Origin: Struthio camelus | Lineage: Eukaryota; Chordata; Aves; Struthioniformes; Struthionidae | Length of the DNA stretch: 64,000 nt | Direction of reading: 5' to 3' | NCBI RefSeq assembly: GCF_040807025.1 | Contig: NC_090981.1 | Location: 66,287,645 to 66,351,644 of the forward strand | In this document: positions 1 through 11,741 of the stretch, in pieces | Layout: each line of letters starts with the position of its first letter | Numbering within the stretch: position 1 is the stretch's first letter | Notes under the pieces: generated by a model | The model's input: the letters and a program-made list of their open reading frames with translations, nothing else | Told to the model about the DNA's origin: nothing | Database searches by the model: none | Program-made: the position numbers and the translations under genes

Positions 1-1931
1 TTACAGCCCTATTTCATTCCGTGCTAGCAAGCCAGTCTGCTGAGTATCCAAGGAGGGTATTTCTAGGTTACTGCTTGTTTACATTTGCCCCTAATTGAAT
101 TTTTTTGTTGTTGGGTTTAAACTAATCTCATGTTTTTTTGCAAAGAATCTGTGAACTGCTTGTGTGAACTTATCTCAAAGCAAGCAGTTTGGGCTTAACT
201 AACATTTTCCAAACAACGCACAGAAAGATAAACTTGGGGGAACTGTTGCATGTATTCAGAACCCTGGCTGAACCTTTGTCTAATGTGAGATAAAACCCAT
301 GGACCACATGCTCCTCCAGATGCTATAAACATGATCTTCAAAGTTAACAAACTGCTGTGTGCCGAAAACAGAAAAGAGCGATGACAAAACTTTGAGGGCA
401 ATGTTGATTCTTTAAATTACCTTTTTTTCCTAGCTTTTCCCAGCAGTTGGGGACTTTGTAAACAAATAGGCATTTCTTTGAACGGTAAAGGAAAGATGAA
501 AAAGAGGAGAATGGGAAAGAGAGAGCAGAAGGCTGAGAATCAGAACTGTTATTTTTACTAAAAGGTATGACTTCAGACCAAATTTAGTTACACTGATCAA
601 TTTTGTATGTGGCCACTTTTTAATCAGTGGAACCAGCTTTCCAAAGCTTAGCTTTCCCTGATGAAGTTCAGATACTGATGAAGTCAGTTTTGTCCGTTTT
701 TAGAGCATACGTTCAGCTCCCCAGTACCGGTATGGATTGGCTCTGGTCTAGCAGGGCTTGTTCAGCTCACACGCAGTGGTACGTGACAACGCCAATACGA
801 CTTCTGGACCCAGGCTGGCTCTTCAAAAAGTCCTAGATGCCCTCAGACTCCAGACCGCCATGTTTGGAAATAGTTTTCCCATTACGCAGAGTCGCACAGC
901 CCTTGTCATCATGGGTGATGGAGGACTGACTTTATGAAGGTCCAACTTGGGAGTGTGCAAAAGTTAAACTGATTTGTAAGACTGATGGAGTGGAAGCAGC
1001 TCTAACTTCATGTGTTTAGTGTAAGAGTGTTGCCAGCACCTGTGATTTTATCAGCGGTCTCATGATACAGTGTTTTTTCATAACGTTCCAGCTCACTGTT
1101 GGCTGATTAAGTGAGAATCTCCATTTTTATCTTTTGGAAAAATAACCAGAACAGCTATGCTTTATCTCTTGTGGTTTTAGCAAAAAGCTTGAAAGTGTAT
1201 CTTCATATGCATGACAAACCCATGAAACAAAGGTGAATATAAAGAAACATGTTTTATGAAAAAAGAGTTTATTTTCGAACCAGTTTTGAGGGCTCTTACT
1301 CATGATTTTGGGGCTTGTGGGGTGAGACCATCCTAAGCACCTAAGATGTAATAGTTTCACTGGAGCCATTGCACTTGCAGCAATATATAATCAGTCAAGA
1401 AGGAGCTGTATTAGTGCAGTGCATTGGAAGTAATGCTTTTTTTCCCACCAGGAAATTTTCTGGCTGTTAGAAGAAGGTCCCTACTGGGAATGAGAGGTTC
1501 AGGAGTGTGGGACAGGGCTCACTTGGAAGCAGCTGCTTCTCTAGGCTCTACTGCTTTAATATTGTCATAGGATGGCATATTAGCGGCTGTATAGGTGAAA
1601 TGAGTGCATTTTCTCATTGCCTACCACAGGAGAAAAATATTGTTCTGAATAAAATTTACCCTGAAAGCTATTAATCTAAATTACCTATGTTCTGCTCTGC
1701 TTGCTCACTCTCAGCAGCAGACATGTCAGTGATACACCCCTTACCCTGCATGTTGTCACTGTTTGTCGTAATTTTTTTATAACCTCTTTGTTCCCTTCTT
1801 TCTGATTTTCCGTCCTTTTCTTGTGGAAGTGGCGAAAGTCAAGCTGGGTTAAGAGGTGGAAGAAAAGTTGTAAGGGAGGAGGAGGAGGTCGCACAAGTCC
1901 AGTCACCACCTCTGTTTTCTCTCTTTTGCAG
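1..1931 (+). other. CTIF: CTIF intron (3' part), no exon seen
   Basis: This stretch lies upstream of the 54-nt CTIF exon and ends in a good acceptor: a pyrimidine-rich tract followed by TTTTGCAG at 1924-1931. It is moderately AT-rich. I saw no further exon with conserved coding sense or paired splice sites, so the earlier CTIF exons should lie outside the window to the left. Short open frames here show no recognisable protein. The intron start is not in the window. Confidence 0.75.
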
Positions 1932-1985
1932 TTGTTGCAATCTCAGGATGTGAAGGAAGACGCTGTCCTTTGCTGCTCCATGGAG
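1932..1985 (+). CDS. CTIF: CTIF penultimate coding exon (MIF4G domain part)
   Basis: This 54-nt exon encodes 18 residues: LLQSQDVKEDAVLCCSME. It is bounded by a strong acceptor (pyrimidine tract then TTTTGCAG) and a consensus donor (GAG|GTAGGG). Both ends are phase 0, so it joins in frame to the exon at 4280 and gives ...CCSME-LQSTGRLLEE..., which I recognise as the end of the MIF4G region of CTIF. CTIF (CBP80/20-dependent translation initiation factor, about 600 residues in mammals) binds CBP80 through its N-terminal half. Through its MIF4G domain it recruits eIF3 to newly exported mRNAs, supporting the pioneer round of translation and nonsense-mediated decay. The exon is easy to miss because of its size; phase, splice sites and protein match all agree. 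The preceding exon is not in the window. Confidence 0.87.
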
Positions 1986-4279
1986 GTAGGGAAGCATGCC
2001 TTTGTTTGAAAGACGTAGCAATGGAAATGAAATTCTCCTATAGATCCATTGAAAATAGCAACACCAGCTTTCACCCAGATGAGCTGTAAAATCAAGTATT
2101 TGAGTTCCCTGCAGTCATCAAAAGTCTTGTGGCCTCTATTCTCTATTATTTCCCTTGTTTTAAATGGATGCAGCCTAAATTTGGTAGCTGGGATGTCATC
2201 ACAAAGGTAACTGCAGTCAAAACAGGTTTATGTATGGGAGGCTGATTCCAGAATTAGCCTGGTGGCTTACATGTTTATGGATGACTTCTTGTGGGGTGAG
2301 GAGTGCAAGACAGGGAATTAGACTCAAGAGTCCCACAACTTTCTTTCAGTTCAGCTAGATTTACTCTATTTTATACCTCCATACGACGCAAGTGTCCTGC
2401 GTAGCAAACTCTGGCTTCCAGCTCCTGCAGTGACGTTAAGCTGGTGAAATGGGAAAATAATATCCTGGTTCCTTCAAATGTCAGCCTGCAGGTTTTTAAG
2501 CACAGAAATACCCGTTTTGGAACAAAGGCCGCCCCATGGCGCTGCCTTTGCCATGCAGTTGCAGTAGCTCACACAGATGGCTTTGCCGTGCTCAATAGCA
2601 CCTTTGCCGAGAAACGGTTATAGAAATATAACACAGAGGCAATTGCTCAGGTTCATTAGCTTTGCTTTTTGGAAGTGATTGGCCCGTGGGGATATAGGTA
2701 CTTTTCGTAAAGAGATTGGTGGAAGTAGGAGGCAAAATTGCAGCCTGAATGGTAGAAATTCAGCAAAGTGACAGGGAGCTGAAAAGAAGCTTTTGCATTT
2801 TTAAGGCTAGGACATTCTGGAGATCTGCTTTCAAATCCCGGTACCCCACAGGCTTTGTGTGATGGTGGACCCATCGCTGTCCACTCTCAAGTTTAATTTC
2901 CTCCACTGCGGGGAGACGTCCAAGCCTTACCCTGCTCCGCGAAGGCGCTCCGAGGAGTGATTGCCTTAAAAACGCTTGGCTACCCTCAGAGAAAAGGTGC
3001 GACAGGTAGAAATGCAAATCTCCTCGCTGTGCAAAGGGCAGGTTGTTACGCATACGGGAGAGCCCTGCTTATTCAGATTAATGACTGCGAGTCACTGGCA
3101 GCTGTGAATCAGCGAGCAAATGAAGGAGCAGGTAAAAGGCAGGAATACCACATCACAGCCTGCACTTTGTTTTGACAATAGCTTGATTTTAGGTGGGATT
3201 TTTCAAAAGCAGCCAGCGCTGCTGCCTTTGAAGTCAACGGGAGCTGAACCTTTCCCTCCTACAGGAGCGGAGGGGAGGCCCGGTGTGAATGCTTTTGAAA
3301 ACCTCGCCCTTAATGTACGGCGCTTGGCAATACACGGGAGAGCACGCTGCGGTGGAGGTTGTTTTGCAGAAACGACGGCGTCTTAACCACGCCTGAGCCG
3401 AGCAAAGCCGAGGCTGCGGGGCGTTGGGGCTCGCAGACGGCGGCGCAGCAGACCTCGCCGGCCTGCCCGTGCCGCGCGGGTCCGGCCGCGTCTCCGGTGC
3501 GCCCGCAAACGAAGGCGTTTGCAGCGAAGCCGCGGCCCGGCCTCCCGCTTCGCAGGTTCAAGCCGAGTCCTCAGACTGAGCCTTGCCGCACAAAACCTGA
3601 CGGCCGCTGCAATAACATTAAGTAAAGCGGTTGCTGCTGTTCGGCAGGTTATGGGCAATCCGGGCAACTCTCCGCACACGCGCCTTGGGGGTCCCGACAT
3701 GTGGGTCACGCTGTCGTGTCTGCACTTAACCCTTCCGCAGCGGGGCTGAGCTGCGGGCGCAGGGCAGGGCGAGGTGAGCCGGTGGCACCGGCACTTCCAT
3801 CGCACTCCCAGAGGTTGAACGCGGGTGAGGAACTGAAGGCCATATTAAAAAGTGGCTGTTTTGGAGGGGAAAACAGCTCTCCTACGTAAATATTTCCCCA
3901 TTAGTGCTGGAGGCAGCTCGGTGCGGTATCCACAAGCCGGTGAGTTGTTAGCCGCCAGCAACCACCGCACCATCTGTAGCTCCGCTGCCGCTTTTCTCCA
4001 GCCAGCGTTGCTTTTTCAGCGGCGCCGTATGCCCGCCTGCAGCTCGGCGCTCGTCCTCCCCCTTTAATAACCCAGGAGGGTCCCCGCGAGGCAGAGGGTC
4101 CCGCTCCCGTCAGCCAAGCCTCACCCTTCCCTGTCCCGTCCCCTGCTCCATCCCCAACGCGCCAAGCCCCAGCTGCCACCCGAGTCACACTGGGCAGAGG
4201 TGTAAAACTAAGCTCTAATGAAAGCCGGGGCGGCGACTTGCACGCTAACGCACGGCTTTCGCCCCGTCTCTCCCGGCAG
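1986..4279 (+). other. CTIF: CTIF last intron
   Basis: The intron has a GTAGGG donor at 1986 and a pyrimidine-rich acceptor ending CCCGGCAG at 4279. It carries a CpG-dense block at about 3390-3620 with many CGG and GCG steps, and GC-rich sequence continues into the last exon. I see no exon, RNA gene or clear transposon. The open frames around 3300-3800 on both strands are side effects of the high GC content. Confidence 0.8.
3390..3620. promoter_or_regulatory. CpG-dense block in CTIF last intron
   Basis: CpG frequency is clearly higher here than in flanking sequence, with runs such as GGCGGCGCAG and GCCGCGGCCCGG. It could be a small CpG island near the gene end. No TATA box or transcription start is evident, and there is no evidence that it acts as a promoter. 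Confidence 0.35.
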
Positions 4280-4495
4280 CTGCAAAGCACCGGCCGACTG
4301 CTGGAGGAGCAGCTGCCCGAGATGATGACGGAGCTGCTGGCCATCGCCCGCGACAAGATGCTGTGCCCCTCGGAGTCCATGCTGACGCGCTCGCTGCTGC
4401 TGGAGGTCATCGAGCTGCACGCCAACACCTGGAACCCGCTGACACCCACCATCACGCAGTACTACAACAAGACCATCCAAAAACTGACGGCCTGA
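4280..4495 (+). CDS. CTIF: CTIF terminal coding exon (C-terminus of MIF4G domain)
   Basis: The exon begins in phase 0 after acceptor CCCGGCAG and encodes 71 residues plus TGA (4493-4495), starting LQSTGRLLEEQLPEMMTELL and ending TQYYNKTIQKLTA. I recognise this as the C-terminus of CTIF, whose MIF4G domain occupies roughly the last 200 residues. MIF4G domains are all-helical HEAT-type repeats, and this segment shows the expected amphipathic helices (LLEEQLPEMMTELL; LTRSLLLEVIELHA). With the exon at 1932-1985, the window carries the last 89 residues of the protein. Codon use is strongly GC3-rich (CTG, GAG, ATC), unlike the AT-richer 3' UTR that follows. In human, CTIF also sits beside SMAD7 in the same convergent orientation, which supports the call. 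Confidence 0.95.
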   Translation: MQSTGRLLEEQLPEMMTELLAIARDKMLCPSESMLTRSLLLEVIELHANTWNPLTPTITQYYNKTIQKLTA

Positions 4496-5106
4496 GGCGC
4501 CGGGCGAGGGCAGGCGGACGGGGGGCGAGCAGAAGACATGCACCTTAAAAGGCAACGGGATCGCAGCAGAGCGGGAAGCGAGGACCTTTCCGATTTCCAT
4601 ACCTAAGGAGACAACCCCCAGCATGCTTAAGAATACGTTCGTGGGGTGGAGAGGGAGAAGCATGTTTCTTTTCAGCCGTGTCGCCGAGTGCCACCCCTCT
4701 TCCCTGCCGCGTTTTTGTCTTCGGGTTTCTTTTATGAAATCATTGCTCAAGCAGCAGCGCGTCCCGCCGTGTTATTGTCTGGCCGCAGAAAGGACACGGA
4801 GGAGCTGAAAAGCGAGGAGAAGTGCGGGCTCGTATTGTTTGCACGCCGTTCTCCCGGCTTGCCCTCACCAGCCGGCGGGAGACAGCATGCAGCAGATGTC
4901 CCGGGCGGACAAAGCGAGCCACGCACTGCGCCAGACGCCGGCAATCGAGGGCTTTTGTCGAGCGAGGCTTTCATTCTTTCTTCTCCCCTCCTCTTGTCTT
5001 CGACCTTCTGTCCCCACCTCCGCTCCTTCTATCCTCCACCCCTCCAAAACCGGATCTGAGAGTAGGACGGATTTGTATTTGCACTGGGTTTTCTTTTTCG
5101 TAGTCG

Positions 5107-5130
5107 TTTTTATTTTATTTTATTTTATTT
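5107..5130. repeat. (TTTTA)n microsatellite
   Basis: About five TTTTA units sit in tandem within the CTIF 3' UTR. In the + strand transcript this is a U-rich tract. Confidence 0.85.
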
Positions 5131-8100
5131 GGGACGGACAGTTGCGATCGACTTGGAAACGTGGAAGTGACACTGTCACGTGAGCTCAGAAATGGTTTAC
5201 GTGAAGATGCGAAAGTGGAAGGAGGATTTTGAAGAAGTCCAAAAGCCACTGTAGAAGTACCGTAGCCACAGTTATCTTGCCAGTAACCTATTAGAGTAAG
5301 GAAAACTGTCTGCTCCAAGCTGGTAACTCCAAGAAACACAGGAGCCCTGCGGCTGTTTGCTCTTGCTGTTAAAGTCACAGCATCCCTCATCCACTAAACT
5401 GTAATCCATTTTTTTTTTTTGTAATTTTTTTGTTTCTGTCGAAAGAGTGCTTTATTGTAATTACTGTCACGGTTGTAATTATACATTTAAAACCAGGCCT
5501 GTTATAGTTGGGCCGAATAATGTACAGGGCAAGGGAAAAAAATGAAGACTTGATGTTCTTCTTTGGAAACTGGTAAAGAGAAGACGAGACGCTTATGGCA
5601 TAAAGAAAAGCCAAAAATACAGGTTTCAAGCCTAGCTTCTAAGTAGCTGAATTTCCTACCTGGTGTTTCTAGATTTGCGTTGTGCGGTGGCGGCTCGAAC
5701 GTGGAGCTGTCTGCGTAGTCTTACTGATAGCGCGTCCTGGAGGGAGCGAGTCTCATGGCATGGGAACGTGCTAAGAGGGTGGCAGTGCGCAGGGAGTGCC
5801 AACGGCGAGGAGCGAGGGCGAGGGCTAGAGGAGGCTGGGGAGATGAGCACTAGTCCCAAAGCTTCCGCAAGTTGGGCAGAGAACTGGCAGCTTCTGTGTG
5901 TTTGGTTTATGAAGTCTCTGTTCTGGCCAAAGTCTGTAATTTCTGAGAAGAGCAAAGCTGCCCTCCAAACACTTCCCACGACTCTGGGCCTGCAGCAGGC
6001 TGATGCCTTAAACTCCCAGCAATATGGACTGGAGAAGCAGATGTTCAGCAGGTTGCAGGATCTGGTCCTGTCATGTGTAGCACGAGGCAAGCGATATGTT
6101 CTAGGAGGGGTGAAAGCCTGGTGCCTATTGCTTGCGCTCAGACTAACTTCAACCAGATTTCTAAGTCCTGTTAACTCATTTGGATTTATTTCTGGATTTG
6201 GAGACCCGTTCTAGCCCTGTGTTTGAGACATGCTTTGAAGTTGCTCATTTCGGCAGCTCTCTGTTGGTCAGGAGGGGTTTGCCAAGCCATGACTTCACTT
6301 CCTGAAGAGTGACCAGGAAATGTCAGGACTTGGTAATTTCCTTATTTGCTTCTTTATCGATGCTTTTACTTACTAAATCACTTCTGGTGCTTATTTTGAC
6401 AAAGTCTAACAGAGCTAGGGGGTGAAAGTTTCCCTTTTTTTGATCTACACGGTGGAAGGCGAGCAAGGGAAGTCATAACCCCGCCATCCCATCTTGCCCA
6501 TCTGACTGATCACCGGTCGAGGGGGTCATGCAGCAAAGATTCGCTTGTGGCACCTACCTGAATTCAGTGTCACTGCAGGTCTAGGAACCCACTTAGGAAT
6601 TTCAGAGTTTACAAGACACACAAAGCTGCAAAGACAGTTTGTGGTTGGATGAGGGCTTGAAACACATACATGTGTGGTTGGAGTATACTCCGATTCTTTC
6701 TCTCCATTTCTTCCTATTGTTCAATGTACTTTCCTTTGCCTTGGTAAGAAGGGAATTCTCTCCACCCCATGGAAGCGGAGCATGGCTTTGCCTGAACGCA
6801 GACCCGAGCCAGGCGCTCAGCTCCAGACAGTCAGGATCTGAACTCCACCACTAAACCTATTTTTCCAACAGAGATGCTGAATTTCTGCCAGCTTACTGAA
6901 AAGAACCAAGATTTCGGCCAGGTTTTTCTGGATGTTCGGTATCTCCTAGGGTGCCATATGAAGATACTGCTCTGTCTGTAATGGGGAGAAGCTTTCGTGC
7001 AGTACATGGCAGAATTTGAGGGACAGAAATTTCCGACAGAGAAAACGCTGCAGGAGGAGAGAATCTGTGTTTTATGGTTCAGTACTATTTGAACTTTTCA
7101 TCTGATTGTCTGCTGATACCTCTTCTAATCCATACATGAAGCCAGAGAAAATGTTGCAGGGAACAGAAACTCCAATTTTCATGTCTATCAGGAGTGTAGC
7201 AAAATAATCTAACGTGCTGGACATCTCTGGAAAGACTAATTTCTAGGTTGTAGCATCAGCCAGAGATGCCTGGGGGATTAGCATGGTGAAGACAGCCACT
7301 TGTGTTAGATCAGCTCCATTAGTTCTGCTGTCAAAAGGCAAGACTGGTTGACAGTAAATATCTCTGGGAAGCTGAACTTCATCAAAGCAGCAAAACCCAT
7401 CAGTATTGTGAGGATCAGGATTGCGTCCTTTGCTTTTGGCCTTTCCTGCTTTCCTGTAAATTAGACACAGCCAGTCTAAAGCGTTAATTAGGAGCTGTAT
7501 CTATTCAGTTGTTGCTACTTTTTCAGACCCTGGGAGAAGACCTTAAAAACAATTTTGTCTTGATTTTTTTTTTTAAAGTACAGAAAAATGTAATGCAGGC
7601 ACAGCCTGACAGGTACGTGTGCCAGAGAGCCTACCAGCAACCAGCTAGGGCAGTAAATCCTCTGGCGGCTGCCAGTTCTCCTCTTCCTGAACCATGGAGC
7701 AGTCAGGACTGTGGATTCTGCAGCTTCCCTCTTCCACTCTCCCCCTTATTTGATCTCTGAATGTAGTGAAAGAAGACAAAAAAAAAAAAAAAAGCCTGGA
7801 GAAGAGCTGGAGATTTTGTTTCTAAAACCTGAATTTTCACCCGGCACTGCATTAGGAGGCATTCAGAGGCAAAGTGCAAGCCTCATGACAATAATTCTAC
7901 TTAAGTGCTTCCCCGCTGCCAGGCATGAGGGTTTATTCAGTTTTTCCTGTAGTTGAGATTGCCATTGAGGTGCAGTCCCGTAACCCAAGATGACCAGATT
8001 CGGGCCATGAAGCCTCAGTGCTGGGATTTCTCCCAATCTTTAGGCAGCATCTAAGAATTTCTTCTTATGTGAAATCTGTCCTTTTTAAATGTCGGTGATT

Positions 8101-9554
8101 TATCTCCAGCATTTCATTAACACACGTTCATTCAGACATTAACTGCTTCGTAATAGAGTACTTCGGTTGCTCCATTGATGCGTAAGAATCTAAATGTTGA
8201 CCAAAAATGTATTTTTTCGTGAAAGTCTGTGCTGCCAATCATATCTTTTTTAAGTTCATCGGTGACAAGCCAGCGTACGTAAGGTGTCATTAACCATTGC
8301 AAACAAGTGACTCCCCTCCAGTATTGCCTCTGGTCTGAGGTTTCTCCTTGGATTTGGTTTCAGAATCCAGCGGCCACGCCTGAAGGTTGCGTCCAAAGGG
8401 GAAAATGTCGCCAGTGACTCACTGGTGCCAGTATCGCCCACTGGGGAAGGCACGCCGCGTTGGCAACACCTCCTAAAAGAGTTGTTTTGGTGCAGTAGGA
8501 TTAGGGGAGTCTCACTTATCTCTGTAGGTGATGCCTGAGGAGAACACCTAGAGAAATTGTTGAGTGCTTTCTTCTGTTTTTTTGGCATTCTTTAGAAAAG
8601 GTCGCCAAAGAGTATAATTCTGTAAGGTGCATCAAGTGGATTTTTGAAGGTATGAAGCCACCGCGTACATCTCCTCATCAGTTATTAAGCAGATTTGCTC
8701 TTTGCTTCTCAGTGTACCTGGTTGGGGGGCTTCAGATATTGCCCCCCTACTGCTAAATCAGCCAGGAGGAGACTATCCTCCTTGGGCCAAAACCGTGTCA
8801 GGCCAAACCTTGGGCTGGTGGACGTGAGTGTGCGAATCACTGTCCCTTTACAGAGGTGCTCAGATGAAGAGCAGCTTCACGGTATGCCGAGCCACGCAGT
8901 GGTTAGTCCTCTGCCAGAACCCGTACTGTGTCCAATTCGCCTCATTCCTAGCAAAATTATTTCTGAACCAAAGGTTTTGCCTTTCTGCAAAGTGGTTCAC
9001 GCCTTTCCCCATGAGGGATTGCACCTCTGTCTGGAGAAGACTCATTTGTATGGAGGTGAAATGAAAAAGGGGGAAAAATGGTGAAGTAAGCAATCTGCTC
9101 GGTTCCCCTCTTCTCCCAAAGGAGATTAATTAGTATCTATTCTTGGCATGATTGATGGCTTAGAAGGAAAACTTGTCAGAATAACTTATGATTTATTTTC
9201 GTGCTTATTTTTATAACATCCCTCACTTGGAAGTCTCTCAAAATCTTAAATATGATTTTTATTTCCCCGCTGGGTATTTTACAGCTTCACACTAATTTTG
9301 CTCTTCTCGGTGTTAGCTATTAGCCAGTCCCAGTGATACTTCTAGCATTTTTCAGGAGGAATGACACTAAAGGTTTTAACTATCAATAGCCAAGGGAGCT
9401 GTGGTGTCCTGCAGAACACAGACTTCACGCTAGCAATTCATTTTTTTTATGTATTTATTTGCATTTGAAAAAAGCAACATTTTTAATTTAATCAGGTTTG
9501 TTAAACTAAGCGCTTTAAAACAAAAAAAAAAAAAAGGAAAAAGGTTTGGGGGAG

Positions 9555-9560
9555 AATAAA
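9555..9560 (+). terminator. CTIF: Possible proximal poly(A) signal of CTIF
   Basis: A canonical AATAAA hexamer lies within GGAGAATAAAGACT. It sits between two A-runs (9522-9535 and 9584-9597), so cDNA ends here could also come from internal priming. There is no strong GU-rich element just downstream, so it is weaker than the signal at 9719. Confidence 0.4.
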
Positions 9561-9718
9561 GACTAGATATCCATACTAGATTTAAAAAAAAAAAAAATCA
9601 TCATTTTCAGCATTTCAGAGACTGTTAAAACAAGGGAGCCAATAACTCTTTGTGGCAATTCAGTCTTGTTTATAGAACATCCAGACCCACTGTATGCTAT
9701 AAAATGCATCATCTGAGT

Positions 9719-9724
9719 AATAAA
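9719..9724 (+). terminator. CTIF: Likely main poly(A) signal of CTIF
   Basis: A canonical AATAAA is followed after about 20-35 nt by a U/GU-rich element (TCTTTGTTGGTATGTGCT at about 9751-9768). This arrangement predicts cleavage near 9740-9750 and would end the CTIF 3' UTR there. Downstream the sequence changes to GC-rich, CpG-dense DNA. Confidence 0.65.
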
Positions 9725-9745
9725 TGTTTAAAGCTTGACATTTCA

Positions 9746-11167
9746 CCATCTCTTTGTTGGTATGTGCTATCAGTTTTGGTGGTCTGAAGAGATTTTTTTT
9801 ATTTTGTTTGGCTGGGAACGGAGGCAGAAGTAAAAAAAGAAACTAGCCGCATCTGACTCGAACGGCAGCAGCAGGTCGGATCCTGCCCTCCCGGCGGGTT
9901 GCCTGGCCGCAGGCCTCGGCAGGAGGACTAAGCACCACGCGGGGGGCAGCGCGAGGGCATCAGGCCCCAGGGTATCACCGCTGTGGATGGGGCTCGAGGT
10001 CCGGTGGGAGGCTGGGGAGCTGGCGCGGAGGGTCCCAGAGGCCAGCGGGTACCAGGTTGTGTCTCTCATCCCAGCTCCGTGCCCGCCGCCGGCCAACCCT
10101 TCCCTTGCCCCCGGCGGCTTCGGTGGCGATTGAGAGCGTGACTAAATACCTCAGCGTCAGGGTTTTCTTTTGTTGGTTTGGGGGGATATTGTTCGTTATT
10201 TTGGGGAGGTGTTTGCACATTTTCGTTGCTGTTGTAAAAGTCTGCGGTTTAATATTTGCAAAACCTCACTTGCCGAAACTATCATTTTTATTATATTGTG
10301 GTTTCATCTAAACGGATGACAAATAGTACAACTATTATGGTGAATTGTGACATCGATCACAGAATAAATATGAAAATCAATGTTTGGACATTTCCTTTGC
10401 CTTCTTATTTCTGCCACCCCGCACAGGGGTGTTTGTTCCCGTTCCTGCGAGAGCCCAGGGCAAAGCAGCTGCCCCACGTGCCCGGACCGTTGCGCTCGGT
10501 GAGCCACCATTTCACCTCGGCGTTTCCTCACCGAGACTCTGGATGGACCAGCCTCCTCTCCCACTGCCACCATGGCACCTGATGGAGAGCCAAAGGTACC
10601 TGCTTTGCTGTATTAGACTAACTGGAAGTGTTTGCTGGGGAAGGTTGTCCCTGGGAATAGGAAATAGTGGGGACAACGGTGTGGATGCAAGCATGGGAGG
10701 TGGGTGGTGCCATCACTTGCTAATGACTGGGAAATAGCCAAGGCAGAGCCTGCAAAATCTAGGCTGCAACCAGCTGAGCAGCAGGCTACCCTTCACCTGG
10801 AACAGCCCTGCTTTGTCCTCATGAGTGGAGGCCATGTTTGGGTATCAAGCCTTTGGGTATTATATCCTGTGGGTGTCACTGGGCAGTGACTGTGCGGGCT
10901 GAGGAGGAGCGACCATATTTCAGCTGTCAGCAGGAGCCTTTTTGTCTCCAGGCTGAGTTTGCAGCAGGCTTGGGGAAGCCCAGCCTTCAAAGGCTCAGCA
11001 TACTGGCTGAAGCAGCCCTCAGCCCAGAGGCACGTTCTTTGACAAAGAAATTAATTCCAGGAGACGGGGTGTGCGAGCCACCGCAAGACGCTCGTACCTT
11101 GTTCAGAGAGTAGGGGGCCGTAACCCGCATGCTAGCTCAGCTGCAGGAGTGGTGCTGACATGGGTAG
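9746..11167. other. Intergenic: CpG-dense block then AT-rich candidate element
   Basis: About 9840-10140 is CpG-dense (GGCGGGTTGCC, CCGCCGCCGG). About 10140-10400 is a low-CpG, AT-rich stretch with TTATTATATTGTGG and ATCGATCACAGAATAAATATG, a texture often seen in conserved noncoding elements. No exon or RNA gene was recognised. The ORFs overlapping the CpG block on both strands are composition artefacts. Confidence 0.5.
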
Positions 11168-11741
11168 CATTGAGCAAGGCTCTCAATGAGCCAGATGGCA
11201 TTGAGCTGGGCTCTTGTTGAGCTAGACAGTGTTGAGCTGTGCTCTTGTTGAGCTGGATGTTGTTGCGCCAGGCTGTCAGTGAGCTCGATGGTGTTGAACT
11301 GGGCTTTCGTTGAGCTAAACGGCATTGAATGGGCCTCTCATTGAGCTGGGTTCTCATTGAGCCAGATGGTGTTGAGACAGGCAGTGTTGAGCCAGGCTCA
11401 CGATGAGCCAGACAGCATTGAGACAGGCTTACGTTGAGCTGGATGGTGTTGAGACAGGCAGTGTTGAGCCAGGCTCACGTTGAGCCAGACAGCATTGAGA
11501 CAGGCTTACGTTGAGCTGGACGGTGTTGAGCTGGGCTCTCGTAGAGCTGGATGGTATTGAGCTTGACGCTCAATGAGCTGGACGGCATTGAGCCGAGCTC
11601 TCAAATTGAGCCAGAGGATGTTGAGCTGGGCTCTTGTAGGACTGAACAGCAGTGAGCTGCACTCTTGTTGAGCTGGGCTCTCATTGGGCCGGACAGTGTT
11701 GAGCTGGGTTCTCGCTGAGCTAAATGGTGCTGAGCCAGGCC
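11168..11741. repeat. 31-bp minisatellite (TGTTGAGCTGGGCTCTCG-type)
   Basis: A tandem array of about 16-18 diverged copies of a 31-bp unit. The unit is itself two related half-units of about 15-16 bp, both beginning TTGAGC. Typical unit starts are TGTTGAGCTGGGCTCTTG and CATTGAGACAGGCTTACG. Several units are 46-47 bp because they carry one extra half-unit. A 46+31 bp block is repeated almost exactly at about 11370-11446 and 11447-11523, differing at about two positions. Because 31 is not a multiple of 3 and stop codons are rare in the unit, open frames arise in several frames; none is a gene. Confidence 0.93.

Larger units (their letters stand above)
4496..9745 (+). other. CTIF: CTIF 3' UTR (long)
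   Basis: From the CTIF stop to the predicted cleavage site after AATAAA at 9719 there is no splice pair or coding region that I trust. A 3' UTR of about 5.2 kb is of the size I would expect for CTIF in other vertebrates (recollection). It contains a (TTTTA)n run at 5107-5130, poly-A runs at 7778-7793, 9522-9535 and 9584-9597, and mostly AT-balanced unique sequence. The 183-codon open frame at 5663-6214 matches no family I know and is treated as chance. The UTR extent is inferred, with no transcript evidence. Confidence 0.6.

Noticed and set aside
5663..6214. 183-codon ORF in the CTIF 3' UTR
   Set aside because: No recognisable domain, no codon bias like the CTIF exons; within chance expectation for this length of sequence.
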